From Monocercomonoides exilis (taxonomy: Eukaryota; Preaxostyla; Oxymonadida; Polymastigidae), in the NCBI GenBank assembly GCA_001643675.2, contig LSRY02000037.1, forward strand, positions 864,501 through 928,500: 64,000 nt of DNA, written 5' to 3'. Under the pieces are notes generated by a model. That model searched no databases and was not told the DNA's origin. It saw nothing but the letters and a program-made list of their open reading frames with translations. The translations under genes and the position numbers were made by a program. Numbering within the stretch: the stretch's first letter is position 1; every line of letters starts with the position of its first letter. Below, piece by piece: positions 44,963-56,626 of this stretch.

Positions 44963-46173
44963 TTGACACCATTGTCCGCATTTGAAATGACGCAAATTCC
45001 TGTTAGTATGGCAGACAGCTACAGCGAGGAGAAAACAGTTGATCTTGTTCAAAGGCTCAAGAGAGTTGAAAATTGGATTGATGAAGTGTCAAGGAGCAGA
45101 GGAGGACCAAGTCGCACCGGGGCAATGGGAATAATACAAACGAGAAAGGTTAAGAGAGAACGGCCAAGAAGAAGATCTCTGTCGAGATCAAGCGAATCGG
45201 AGTCCGAAACAAATATTGCAGATATGATCGAAAAGAAAAGACAGAGACAGCCGTTGAGGGGCCGTCGTACACTTAGTCAAATAAATAAATTGAAAGTCGA
45301 AAAGGACAGCGAGAGTGATTCCGAAGGGACAGAAGAGCGGGATGATAAAGAAAGATCAGATGATTTTTTGGGAATTTCCCAGACGATTGGCTGACGCCCA
45401 GGAAACAGGCAGGCGAACTGAAGAGATTTTTGGAGTTTTGCATGGCCAGATCGATTAGAATAAACGATGATATCTTAAACACGTTTTTCCCAGAGATGGA
45501 AAAGAGTTTCTTCACCAGACACACTGATGCGAGTTGAAACGCCTTTGCGGTGACGGGGGTCACCGCTGAAGGAAGAAAGGACTCACCAGAAGCTATACGA
45601 GTCATTGAGCTGCTCCAACCTGCCCTTGAATCGGGGTTTGAAGCTGCCAAGGCGAGTGCAGCCATCACAGCAAGTGAGTGAAGGAAAGCACATATAGAAG
45701 AAGAAGAGAAAGAGCGACTGAGTGGGCTCTTCTGCTCATATGCCCTGATTGCAGACTGTATTAGCCGCATTAACCTATTGAAGGTTATTCCCCAGTCAAA
45801 CTGGGAAAACGTGAAGTGTTTCCTTGAAGTTGGAACGTCCAAGGACTTCCCAGAGAGCCTGAGGAGGTTGGTGGAAAGCACCAGCTTTTTTCGTTCAGAG
45901 GGGGATGGCTCAGGGTACGGAGCATCCCCCGCTTCTCCCACAGCCTTCGGCCTTGTCGCAGCCAGGAGCGGACGCTCAAGGAGGTACAGCACAGGCAGGA
46001 ACGCTCAAGGCTTCGCTTACAGGCAACTCCAAAAGCACGGCTTCGACGGGAGCTTCACGAATTTCAAAGAAAGATGGAGGTCAACACAAGTCCAACCACA
46101 GCATGCCCCAGCATCAGCTGGGAGACTTGCCCCGATCACAGTTCCCCTCCCCCCAGCTCCTTCGAGGATATAA
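44963..46173 (+). pseudogene. DIRS element 2 gag-like ORF1, frameshifted
   Basis: The first part (44963-45394) is basic and serine-rich (RRRSLSRSSESESE). After a frameshift near 45400 a second frame continues helical gag-like sequence: DDILNTFFPEMEKSFF, then ELLQPALESGFEAAKASAA, then EEEEKERLSGLF and RINLLKVIPQSNW, with two TGA codons on the way, ending near 46173 in a Gly/Arg/Tyr-rich tail. Position and composition parallel ORF1 of DIRS element 1. Nucleic-acid binding is inferred. Confidence 0.6.
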
Positions 46174-46700
46174 GGAGGACCAGCAACAGGGACAGCATCT
46201 GGATCGAGCCAATGGGCCTAGAAAAAGCGAGGAGGAAGGAGATCGTGCTTTGCCGCGAGACAGAGAGAGAAGAGAGAGCAACGCAATGCCGCGAGACAGA
46301 GATAAACGAAACGCTATCGAATTCCGAGGGAGTGACAATGCAACGGGGAGTCTTATTAAATCAACAGACAGTACCAAGAATGGAACCCGTGGGAGCTTGC
46401 GAGAACAACTAAAGGGCATTGAGTCTATTCGATCGAGAGAGGAGGATAGATCAAGAGATCCTGAGAGACCACGAGACGGATGCATGGAGAGAGAACACAG
46501 AAGAAGACTCCGTAGATCCCCGCAAGACAAAACAGAAGAACAATCGTTAATCTGGGAAGGAGAAAAAGAAGGGAGTTTGGAGAGCTTCTGGGAAGATTAT
46601 CGAGCCCCCAATTGGGAGAACTCTGGATGCGAGCTCGAAGACAGTTATTGCAGACATTTTCGAAGGAGAAGGGAATACACAGACACAGTTTGGCCACAGG

Positions 46701-48428
46701 ATGCCAGAAGTGAAGAGGAGTCAAGCGTTTGGACCACCGAAGGAGCCACTTCCGGGGAGACTGGTGAACAGACTGAGCGAGTGGAAGAAGATTGGGGGAG
46801 ACAAACTAGTGAGCCGTGGTATAAAAGCTCGATGGAAAAGTCCTCAATCCCCAATTTCACTCGAGGAGAGAAAACACAGACAAGAATTTCGGGGAACAAC
46901 GGAGATGATGAACAATTATTTATCCCTCTTGGAGGAGGAATTGAGGGACGGAGTGGTGAAGCCCACTGCAGAGTCGGAGGTGAAGTGGTTCAACCCGACA
47001 TTCATGGTGATAAAGAAAAACGGAAAGTGGAGAAAGATACTAGATTGCAGGAAGCTAAACGAAGAAGTGCAGGGAAAGCATTTTAAGATGGATTCCCAGG
47101 AGACAGTGGTGGAACTCATGGAGGAGAACGACTGGATAGCAACTCTGGACATAGCGAGTGCATGTCAGCATGTCAAAGTGGACGAATAATTCAGTCCCTA
47201 TCTGTGCTTCAGCTTTCAAAGTCAATGCTACGCTTACGTAGGGATGCCATTTGGAGCGAAAGATGCACCCAGAGTTTTCACGAAGATAATGAGATGGGCG
47301 GAGTCATATATCAGAGAACAGTGGAAAGTGAAGCTAGTTATATATCCGGACGACATTCTCCTCATGCACCCAGACAGGGAAGTTTTGAGATCGATCTTAC
47401 AGGATATTGCCCAGTTCCTGAGAAATCTGGGCTGGATACTGTCGGAAGAGAAGCTGAATTTGGAACCCACAAGGAGCGTGGAGTTTCTGGGATGGTTGTG
47501 GAACTCAAAGAAGATAGAAGTGACGCTCCAAGAAAGGGAGAGAGTGCTTCTCCTGGAGGATGCGTGAACCTGGATAGCATTTGCAAAGGAAAGGAGGAGA
47601 CAGAAAACGAGAAACCTAGCAGCGCTTCTCGTGAGGCTGAATTTTGTGAGGTTGAAACACCAATTAGCGAGCTAGTGGATGAAGCGCATGCAACACGTGC
47701 TGAGGCAGGCAATAGCCTGCGGAGGCTAGAAGGGAATCGTGATAGTCAACCCAATGATACTGGGAGAATTAACACACTGGAGAAAGATCCTACAAGAAAA
47801 CAGACCAAGGAGTCTGAAGAGAAGGAACAGACCAGCGTTACTAACGACGGACGCTTCAGAGCTGGGATGGGGTGCAGTATTAACAATACCGAGGGAGAAC
47901 AAAGAGGAGAAGATATATGTCCACGGAAGTTGGACCCTCCAGGAAAGTGCGTTTGCGATAAACGAGAAGGAGTCCAGAGCAGTGTTGAGGACACAAGAGA
48001 GAAAGGGAGCATGGCTGCAACAACAGAAGATAGACCATATTCGTCTGAGGACAGACAATATGTCCACGAGATTGACAATACAGAAAAAGAGGGGAGCGCC
48101 ATCGCTCATCCCAACACTGAGAGCGTTGGAGAAAAAACTGTACAGCGTGGATATTACAATACAGACGGAACATCTCCCGGGAGAGCAGAACACGGAGGCA
48201 GATGCACTCAGCCGGATGGCGAAAAAGCCGGACTATGCACTGAGGGGGAAGAAAGTCGCAGAGATAGTACAAACAATCGCACCGAGAATACCAGATACAA
48301 TTTTAGAACAGATTGCGCTGGTGCCCTGCGGAAGTACTTGGAGACTATCTTCCGTGAGAAGGAAGAGAAAGAAAGAAATGTTGATTAACGAGATTGAACC
48401 AGTCCGTTATGGAGAAACATCGGATTGA
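46701..48428 (+). pseudogene. DIRS element 2 reverse transcriptase-RNase H, broken
   Basis: One frame carries reverse transcriptase motifs: GKWRKILDCRKLNEEV, ATLDIASACQHVKVDE, PYLCFSF, VGMPFGAKDAPRVFTKIMRW and IYPDDILLMH (the YxDD site, here with Pro). TAA at 47187-47189 interrupts it between VDE and FSPYL. After a gap with further stops, RNase H follows (LLTTDASELGWGAVL, LRTDNMSTRL, HLPGEQNTEADALSR). The order matches DIRS elements. A second frame over the same bases (about 45905-48388, -1 relative) is open except for one TAA near 47085. Confidence 0.8.
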
Positions 48429-48482
48429 TCTCTAAAGAGGTGAGAAATGATAACCAGAATTTACCCCCATGAGAAGTAATTA

Positions 48483-49110
48483 GTGTTAGACTGGAGAGGA
48501 AAATACATAAGAAGGAAACACTTAAAAGCATGGAGAGAATACATTGGAGCGAAAGACATATTAGCAGCAATATTGAGTAACCTTAATAGTGAAAGAGATA
48601 CATGGAGAGCGATGCGAAGAATTAACAACACTTGGACAAGTGAAGCACTGGCGATACTGACCCCTTCACAACCAAAGATGCCTCATGGATTATGGGAAAA
48701 TTAATTGAAACTATCCAATACAAATATTTCAAGGGGAAAGATAAATAAAGCTGAACTTAAAGAATTATTGTAAATTAACATTTTCAGAAGAAATTAAGAC
48801 GAATGGAGATAAGCTGAGAAGGGGCAAGCAATATAAATAAATGTGGGATTATTCAATTATTACAAAAGGGGAAGAAACCACAGATAACTCAACAGACCCA
48901 AAAGCACTCCAGAGGAGAGCCCCCAAACTAACAGAAATTTTGTAATGTTAGAGCCAGATGAGATTGAGAGATTAAGAAGGGAGTGTTTTATATTGCAAGA
49001 GAATACAGTATTAATAGAAGTGCAGATAAAGATAACAACAAGGAATACTATAAAAATCGATATTAACAAACACTCAAACGCACTCATCGATGCAGAAGAA
49101 ACGCTCCGAC
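48483..49110 (+). pseudogene. DIRS element 2 tyrosine recombinase region, heavily decayed
   Basis: A helical piece (RRKHLKAWREYIGAKDILAA, then DTWRAMRRINNTW) occupies the position of the recombinase N-terminal domain of element 1. A later piece (EPDEIERLRREC, IKITTRNTIKIDINK) weakly resembles the region around the recombinase's LKTSHTRSEIAVPF. Stops are frequent. Assigned mainly by position. Confidence 0.35.
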
Positions 49111-50000
49111 GTTAGCTTAATTTCACCAGGACAGCTTTTTAGGATGAACATGTGTGGTTGGTATAAGAGAAGGTCTGCCTGCAAGTATGCAGAGAATTAA
49201 AGAAGAGTTCGAAGCTATTCAAAGAGAGTATGAAAAACACGACACATTTACCGCGTTCTCGATTAGACATATAGTAATAATACATAAATCAAGAAGAATA
49301 GGTTCGGATTGGAAAGAGATTAATGCAGAAGCGAGATGTGAACCGAGTTCAAGAGTGGAACAGGAACTCTTTTCAGTTTACCGGTTTTCGACACGAAATA
49401 AATCCTGTTGACGATCAACTTCCAAGAACCCCCTCGTGGAGAAGAAGAAAAGTGGGATATAAATAGAGGAAGGAAGGATATGAGAATTGAGAAAGCAAAT
49501 TCAGAGATGAAAAATTGCACTGAAAAGACATCAGAAACTGGGTGAGAAGAAGATATGAGGAAGGGGAAAGCTGTCAAAGAAACGAGACTTAAAGCTTTGA
49601 GAAGCGATAAAGCAAAGAGAAATAACTTAATCCAACACAACTTATCCCGACAACCCCTGCGTCAGAGAACACCTCAAATAATTCCCAGCAGCAGAAGCGA
49701 GCTGACTGGAAGCAAAGACACTGCCTAACAGAGAAAAAAGGGCACGGACCGGAGGAAGCATGGTGTGAAAAGTCAAGGTTAGATGTCAAAGAATTCAAGA
49801 GAAATGAATACCCGATCGAGAACGCCTCGGAAACACCCCAAGAAAGGGAGGGAGTAGAGACAGGAGCCGCACCTTCATCCGCAGTCTCTCCAAACATCCG
49901 CCGCACGATGACGTGCTAGACAGGAGGGTTTAAGATCATTATATATAAATAAATAAATATAAAATTAAGTAAGAATAAATATTTAAAAAGGGATTTCAAA

Positions 50001-50098
50001 ACTCATTATTGAGGAGCAAACCTGCTCCTTGCGTTCGGATATTCGCTCTATTGCGAATTGATAGAACGCAGTGAGACAGGATTTGCTCCGAAATAATA
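50001..50098. repeat. Internal complementary region of DIRS element 2
   Basis: Joins the complement of the left end (ACTCATTATTGAGGAGCAAA... up to GCGAATT) to the complement of the right end (GATAGAACGCAGTGAG...). It fixes the outer boundaries of the element. Confidence 0.8.
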
Positions 50099-50681
50099 CT
50101 AACGCGGATGGAGAGACTCAGAGCGGCTGGGTGCGTCAGAGAGAAACACATTTGGAGGAATATGACGAAACAGGGTGAGATATAGAAGGATCGAGAAAAA
50201 GATCAACCGCCCGAAAATATTAATGTGCACATAGAACCTGTTTAGAGAAACATGGGAACAAATAGAAAGTTTTAATCATGCTCCTATTCCTAAACAAGAT
50301 TTTAATTGTTTTCACAGAGAAGAATTAAATTTAAAATATGCAGTGTGTGATGTTTTGGGGTTGCTCTGTTGATGCAGCAGAAGAGAAGGAGGCAGAGCAC
50401 GTCACATGCAGTTTTCTTTTCCATGCCTCGCGGAAGCGAGAGTGATTTTTCTTTCTGCTCCATTTTGAGCTTTCGCCTTATTGGATCCCTGCACGGTCTG
50501 CAGGAGAGAGCTCCGAGGGGCAATGTCCCCTACCCTCTGGTCTTCGTGATTAAGGCGAAAAGGCGAAGAGGGTGGTGAAGTGAAGCGGACAATGAATTAT
50601 TTCATTTTTCAATTTTTAATGTTATTGTTTAAGACTTTTGTCTCGCTCTTTTTCCACGTCATTTGGGAGGGCGAAGTTCTC

Positions 50682-50751
50682 ACTTAAACCACCCATAAAT
50701 CGTGATCAATACTCATTATTTCGGAGCAAACCTGTCTCACTGCGTTCTATC
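50682..50751. repeat. Right inverted terminal repeat of DIRS element 2
   Basis: Contains AAACCACCCATAAATCG, ACTCATTA and GGAGCAAACCTG, the inverse of the left end. It stops at TTCTATC. Confidence 0.75.
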
Positions 50752-51373
50752 AAAGAAAACGACTAATGAAGCCCTTCAAGAATGCAAACATTAGCTGTTC
50801 TTTGGTTTTCGACTAAACAATCAGGAACTCAAAAAAGTCATGAAACTCTTCTTCTTAATCCTTTTACAAGATTGCAGTTTCCCTCTTCCATCGTTTTTCA
50901 ATTTCATATCGTGAATAAATTTGATTCCAAAAGGGGAAGAAATTAATCTCGTGGAGCTTCATGAATCGAATAACAATTCTCCATTTGTTTTTGATGAATA
51001 TTTGTTGGTTTGATCAACAGGAAATAAAAAATTGGCATTTCTTGCCTCTCTCAGCTACATCAGGTTGCTTTCATAGAAATCGTTTTTAAATCTTTATTTA
51101 AAAGGTGAAACAATTGGGATAGATACGGGAACCTTCTCAATTTGTGGATCATCGTCGATGTTTAATATTTATTTGATTTTGCTTAATTTTAAGGGATATT
51201 CATTAAGAATGGATTGCACTTTAAATAAACAGAACGGGAGAATTCATTAATAGTTAAACCGAAGACAGAAATCGAGAGACAGTCCCAATGGAAAAGTTTT
51301 CAAGTTTGTTCATATTTCACGGTTTTTTCTTTAAAGCTCAATGATTTTTTTCGTTGGAATAAATTTTTTTCTT
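50752..51373. other. AT-rich spacer, nothing recognised
   Basis: Lies between DIRS element 2 and the helical-family pseudogene. A counterpart of the family's exon 1 should lie in its last part but cannot be recognised. Confidence 0.45.
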
Positions 51374-52693
51374 TAAAATTGTTTGATGAATTGAAAAGCT
51401 GCAGCGTTTCGGAACAAAAAAAGAAAATCGAAGAAATGAACAGATTGATTGATGAAATGAATAAAGAGGAAATTGAACATGTTTACACAACAGAACTGTT
51501 CAACAAAATCTATCAAATGATTGAAGAAGAGAAACTGACGATGGAAAATGCAATCTTGCTGTTGAAACACATGGGATATTGCAACATTTTGAAAAGCATA
51601 TACGTTGAGGACTTTTTCTTTTCTTCATTAAGCGGAAGATTTGAGGAGATGATTGTTGATGAAGAACAGAAAAAAGAAGGAAATGACGAAAAGCTTTTTA
51701 TCGACCTCGTTGAATGTTATCTTTTGCTTGATAACCGGATGTCTGTGGATCTATATCACATCTGCGTTCCTTGCCTTTTGAAAGCAGCCTAAAAGAAAGA
51801 AGAAGATGAGGAAACACAAAAAGAAGCGGAGATATCTTTGCTAGCACTGGCAATATCGGATATATTGTATGACTATTTCCATTTCATTATTGCAATTGTT
51901 GATATTTATTTTAATTTCTTATTTGAAACAGCCAAAAGAAATGTTTACGAATGAAATCAAAGAAATCATCCTGCATCATCAGGAGCATCGGAATCTGACT
52001 CAGCTTGCCTATCAGTCTGATTGGAAGTTTTTGATAGGCCGATTATTCTTCGATCATAGTCTTGAACATGTTATTGTGAACGAATTGCACTTTGAAAGAG
52101 AGGCAATTAGAGAATAAGAAGAGTTAATGACATGACGTGAGGATTGGAAGAGAAAAGAGGAAGAGAAAAGAGTAAAGAAAGCAGAGAAGCGAAAATCCTC
52201 GAGCAATGGCTTCGGACGATAGCGTTTTTCTTGGAACACTGTCAGCTGTGGAATGTTGAATTTATTATACTTTTGAGCATCGTTTGAAAGAGTGTATCGA
52301 GTGGCAAAGGGTAACTTCAGAGAAATTAGCGACGAGTGCATTTGTGTATATGAAGCAGCAACAACTTACAGAGAAATGACAATTTATGGCTTGTTGAGGA
52401 GTGGAGCTGTTGATGTTTTTCTGGAGGAGATTCTTCAGTCAACATATAATGACAAAATGGCGTGTAAAGGCTTGGAATTTTTTGTGAATGCTTCAAGAAG
52501 ATTGAATGAAAAAGAGGGCTTTCCATTTGAAAAAGCGAAAAGAAAAAAATTGAAAAGGAAAGTGTTTGAAAAGATGGAGGAGGAAGGATATGAAGATGTC
52601 ATTACAAGTTTTCATGATATAATAGATTTTCTCAACGAAATATATAATCGTAAAATATCAAAAAACTTGGCAGAATATTTTGTGAATGTTTGA
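51374..52693 (+). pseudogene. Helical-family member, decayed copy
   Basis: Homologous to exons 2 and 3 of the 40240-41647 gene. The 3' splice site before exon 2 is lost (TTTAAAATTG where relatives have TTTGAAGAATTG). The frame has TAA at 51790 where paralogues have Leu, Phe or Ser. In exon 3 a TAA and a TGA occur within REAIRE...DWKRK (52110-52140), followed by a frameshift before the C-terminal part (52292-52693, ending AEYFVNV). Conserved family blocks remain easy to read: NAILLLKHMGYCNILK, HRNLTQLAYQSDWKFLI, FEKMEEEGYEDV. The 3' flank to 52770 matches that of the 13326-17418 pseudogene, after which a transposon begins. Confidence 0.8.
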
Positions 52694-52770
52694 GAAAATG
52701 AAATTTTTTGTGTTTTAAACTCAAAAACCTTTTTTTTCTTTTCTTTTTTTTTCTATTTTCAACATTTCAT

Positions 52771-55040
52771 TCTTAAGTAATTGTTGAGTTGTTTTTTGAA
52801 AATGTCTTTTTTTTCAAAACTTACAAATGCAACAAATGAAAAAAAAGAAAGAAAAATGAAAAGGAAACGAAAGAAAGTTAATTTCCAATTTCATCAAGAA
52901 TGTGAATTGAGTGGTTTTTTTATCCGGATATCTTTTATATGGGAATGGAAAAATAAAAAAATCTTGATGTCATGAAAGCATGTTTGTTTCTTAAAAATAA
53001 ACACAAGAAATAATGGGTCAATCAACTCTCTCTTGATAATTTTTCTGGAATTTTCTTGTTTTCTTTCATCTCCAGAATTATCATCTAAAAAAACTTGTTT
53101 TCGTGGAATTTTCCTTTTCTTTGGTTTTTCATCATCAAACAATTTTTTTTTCCATAGTTTTATCATCGTCATCATTCCTTATCTTCTCATCTTTCATTTT
53201 CTTTTGATTTCTTAATTCATCTAAAAAATCTTGGTCTGTAATTATTTTTCCATGAAAATCAAATCTGTGGTTTTTTTTCTTCAGTGTTACAGAAGGCTCA
53301 TCAGACAACGTTGAAAGAACAGCTTGCCATTGATTTGACAACACTCCGCTTTTGACAAACGAAGAAACAATTGTTTCAGGTAATACTACTGTTTGCAGAG
53401 CCTGGGGAAGATCATCTGCAAATGCTTTTCTTCGAAGAGAGACAGATGAAAATGAAGGAACGAAATATTTCGTGTAAAAAACATTTTTTTGAAGACCGTA
53501 AATACTTTACGGTCCAGAAGTTGAGTGAGGTGTGTGCTGTGATGGATGAAAGTAACCACGTTGATGAAGGCGTCAGTGAATTTTTGCCAAATGTCGGGCT
53601 GAGCTCTCGATGGATGAGAGTCCAGCAGAAGAAGGCAATTTTCTTCATCTTTGTTCAAAAGAGTTCGTCTTTCCACGATTACTGGAAGGAGAACATCTTC
53701 TGCATATCAAACAAATATTGCGTCGGTCATCCAGCCATCATTGTCTTCCTAAATATTCATAAAAGAGCTGAGCGTCACACGCAGTTTGGCTGGAATCTAC
53801 TTTTTAATTCCAAAAAACAATGCTTTTTTGTGAAAATCTGTCTGTTGTCAATGCAAAACACAACGTTGTGTTTGGTGTATTCATTGGTGTTTTGTTGAAT
53901 TTAGCTGGTGAGTCTGAAGGATGCACAACAAGCTTTTTGGTTGTATCTGAGAGGCGAAGGGAAGATTCCTCGTTATGAAATATCTTAGAAGAAGAATATT
54001 TGTCAATATTCTGAAGATGTTAAAGAAGTTCATAGAAAGGCTGGAGAGAATGTTTATTTGAAACAGGCAATCAATAAATATCAACGTTAGGTGGAAAAGA
54101 CTATTTAAGGTGTGGATTCCTTTTAATGAATGAGAAGAGCGTTGACTTCGAATTTTCAATTTTTTCTTTTTCTTCTTTAAATAGTTTTTTGTCTGTCAGA
54201 AATGACAGATTCCATCGAAAATAAGATAACATAAAAATTTTGATCTGTTTATAAATGAAAAAGAAAACCAATTGTTTCATTTGAGAAACAGAAATGCTCA
54301 CTCCACTTGAACTTTCACAGCGAATAACATCCTCCACTGTTTTTTTTCTTCATCTGTTAATAGCTCTGGGTGAACTATTTTGCAGACTTTTCTTTTGTTT
54401 TCCAAAGCTGCAATTGCTCTGTTAATGACAAAATGGCTGAATTCATGCAGATTGGCTGCATCCACTATCCTTGCCTTTCCATCTGAAACTATTGTTGCAA
54501 TTCGTTCCAAACGATTTTCTATTTTCCAATAACCAAATGACATCATTTGATTTCTAATATTTCGTAATCCTTGTTCCTTTTTGTTTTTAATGTAAGTCAT
54601 TTCAAAAAAATTCTGGTAATGACACTTTTTTATTTTTATAAAAGAATTATTTTTTGAAATGAAAAAAAAAAAAAAAATCGAAAAAAACATTTCGATCAAA
54701 TTCCAACTTGAAAAGCCCTCTTGCTATTTCCTAATCTCCTCGGGTGGTTGCACCAGTCAGAGATGAAGAAGCAAGCCTCCACCCTCTCCTTATCTCCTTA
54801 TATTGAGAGATTTTGTGCAGAAATTTTTTCTGAATTTCCGAAAACAGAAATTTTCTTTCATGCTGAAAACTGTAAAAAAGAATATGAAAAGCAGGTGGAA
54901 ATAATAAATTATTAACTATTAAAGTCACGATGAAAAAAAGAACTGAGATAACACCACCCTATTCATAAAAATTGTAACATGTGAAATCATTAGTTTGAGA
55001 AAAAAGTTCAAGATGTAAATTTCATTGGAAAGTTTTTTGT
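52771..55040 (-). mobile_element. pogo/DDE_1-like DNA transposon, copy 2 (inverted relative to copy 1)
   Basis: Matches 6900-9128 in reverse orientation. The 3' end at TTCTTAAG (52770-52778) is well placed, because the host sequence before it is the known 3' flank of a helical-family gene. The 5' end near 55040 is approximate: similarity to copy 1 fades after CAAGATGT (about 55010). The 5' part also lies within the direct repeat 54664-55667. Confidence 0.65.
53135..54699 (-). pseudogene. DDE_1 (pogo-type) transposase, frameshifted copy 2
   Basis: The N-terminal part (54699-54298) is longer than in copy 1 (...LLTDEEKKQWRML). A single-base shift in an A-run would connect it to RCESSSGVSISVSQ in the next frame. 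The catalytic pieces (TTKKLVVHPSDSP; RRTLLNKDEENCLLLLDSHP; HLTQLLDRKVF) and the C-terminal piece (LSNQWQAVLSTLSDEPSVTL, to 53135) lie in different frames. MTDAIF is followed by a TGA. Not functional as it stands, but together with copy 1 it outlines the ancestral protein's domain order. Confidence 0.75.
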
Positions 55041-55667
55041 CTGATCAAAAATTGTTTAAAGCTCACAATTTTTAATTTTTCACTTTTTGAAAAGACTGAA
55101 ATTATTATTGACTCTGCAAAATGGAAATAATTTGCTGAATAATATGTGATTGACAAAAAATAGTTTGTCACAGTTTTCTTTTGATAAATGAAATTGTGAA
55201 AAGAACAATGAAATATGAATTTTTTGTTGAATTGAAAATTTTAAATTCATGTTATTATTTGTTCAATGTTCAAATAAGCAAGAAATCGTAAAAAAATAAT
55301 AAACATTTTTGAAAGAAATTGATACACTTCTAATTATTCATTTAGAAAATAATTTCATTTTCTGAAAAATAATCAACCCTATTGTCAATTCGCCTTGGAA
55401 AAAAAAAAACCAAGCTTCAATTTCAAAAATGGTGTTGTTTCTTTATCATTAAAGTCAAATACCAAAAAGATAGGGAATGGTGTTCCAAAAAAGAGAGATA
55501 CAAACATTATAACCAAGTTCTTCACTCAACATTTAAATCGAAATTATGAATAGAACAAACTGAAAGTTTTCACTGAAAGAATTTGAAAATGAATGAATAT
55601 TGATGTGAAACAAAAATCATTTCAACGCAATAATCTTTCAAATCAAAATGAAAACAAACTCATCAAT
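54664..55667. repeat. 1-kb direct repeat, left copy
   Basis: Apparently identical, at constant offset 5,787, to 60451-61454 from the poly(A) before TCGAAAAAAACATTTCG to CTCATCAAT. It contains the 5' part of pogo copy 2 plus flanking AT-rich DNA and ends exactly where DIRS element 1 begins. Apart from the transposon part I see no gene in it. Confidence 0.9.
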
Positions 55668-55758
55668 TAAAATGCATAACATTTTAATTGTCAAGAAAAC
55701 TTCCATTCAATTTCTTCTCTTCTTGTTGAGAGATGCCACTTTATGGGTCATGTCACTT
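55665..55758. repeat. Left inverted terminal repeat of DIRS element 1
   Basis: The part from CATTCAATTTCTTCTCTTC to GGGTCATGTCACTT is inverted at the right end. The outermost ~25 bases differ, as is usual for non-identical DIRS ends. Confidence 0.85.
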
Positions 55759-55771
55759 TTCGTGATCAAAA

Positions 55772-56626
55772 ATGTTTAGCACCCCACAAGCTCCATTGCA
55801 AGCCGGACTCGCACCTTCAATTGGTTCTGCTATGCAGATCAGTGGGCCAACGAGTTCCCAATGCAGTAGTTCACAAATGCCAACAGCTTCTTCAAATATC
55901 TTTTCACATGCTGAAGTAGAGCTACAGCCTTCTCCCATCTTATCCGAAGCCACAGATTCTCGAAGTATTGATGATTTGTTCAAATCAATATTTGGTGTCG
56001 AACCAACAACTTCCCTTTTTGATTTACGAATGCCGAAGACGATGTTGGAGGACATTGCAACGTGCTACAACGAACAGGATTTCAGCCCGGTTTTACATGC
56101 ATCTCCTCCAGCATCAAGCAGAACGTCCTTTTGGTATCGGGATGCCTTAGACAGAGCAGGTGAACGAGTAGAGAAATTCTTGTATCCTACATTTAAGGCG
56201 TTGCTAATGGCGCTTCAAGTCAAGAGCGATGAAGCAGAGAGCCACGAACGGATGATAAAGGACGCAATTCTAATGGTTTCCCAAGCACTTCATGAAGCAA
56301 GGAAGTGCAGAATTGAAGGAAGATTCGGTTTTCGCGCAGCAGAAAAGATGGACTCAGAACCATCAGGAGGCCTGTTGACCCAGCGTCAGGCACAGATATT
56401 GGAAGAACTATCAAAAGAGCAGAAGAAGCAACAGGGACCTGCATATATTTTTGCTTCTGCAAAGAGCAGTTCCTTTCAAAAATACAACCCGAGGCCACCA
56501 ACTACCAGAGGAAAACAGTTTTTTCAGGGAAGACCCCGGTCGTCCATGTTTCGAAGCACTGGAGCAAGGAGAGATTATTGGAAGAGAAGCTCCTCGGGAC
56601 GAACCGCGGGACTGCAGAAGAATTAG
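55772..56626 (+). CDS. DIRS element 1 ORF1, gag-like protein (284 residues)
   Basis: Starts with ATG thirteen bases after the left terminal repeat. The N-terminal third is Ser/Pro/Thr-rich. The middle is helical (WYRDALDRAGERVEKFLYPT, then LLMALQVKSDEAESHERMIK). The C-terminal part is basic and aromatic (KYNPRPPTTRGKQFF, RPRSSMFRSTG), as expected for a nucleic-acid binding tail. By position and composition it is the structural (gag-like) protein of a DIRS element. Its 3' end overlaps the reverse transcriptase frame by 49 nt, with the next frame shifted by -1. Confidence 0.7.
   Translation: MFSTPQAPLQAGLAPSIGSAMQISGPTSSQCSSSQMPTASSNIFSHAEVELQPSPILSEATDSRSIDDLFKSIFGVEPTTSLFDLRMPKTMLEDIATCYNEQDFSPVLHASPPASSRTSFWYRDALDRAGERVEKFLYPTFKALLMALQVKSDEAESHERMIKDAILMVSQALHEARKCRIEGRFGFRAAEKMDSEPSGGLLTQRQAQILEELSKEQKKQQGPAYIFASAKSSSFQKYNPRPPTTRGKQFFQGRPRSSMFRSTGARRDYWKRSSSGRTAGLQKN

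Larger units (their letters stand above)
44847..50751 (+). mobile_element. DIRS-type retrotransposon 2, degraded (about 5.9 kb)
   Basis: A DIRS element is recognised by its ends. The left end (44847-44925) and right end (50682-50751) are inverted repeats of each other. An internal complementary region at 50001-50098 consists of the complement of the left end joined directly to the complement of the right end (junction at about 50059). This is the DIRS-1 arrangement used to rebuild the ends during circular replication. Contents in order: gag-like frame, reverse transcriptase/RNase H, decayed recombinase region. Internal stops and frameshifts in all of them mark it as inactive. No target duplication is expected for this class and none is seen. 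Confidence 0.8.

Noticed and set aside
1684-52140. Reassigned stop codons (TAA and TAG read as Gln, as in some oxymonads)
   Set aside because: In-frame stops that can be aligned to paralogues fall at Trp (16480), Leu/Phe/Ser (51790) and Ile (52115) positions, not at Gln, and are mixed with TGA codons and frameshifts. Other frames end normally at TAA or TAG. Decay under the standard code explains them better.
24901-55420. Shared 'ccaaggcga' motif after the second fold-back MITE and near 55395 as a common terminal repeat
   Set aside because: Nine bases in AT-rich DNA with different surroundings are within chance, and no further pairing extends it.
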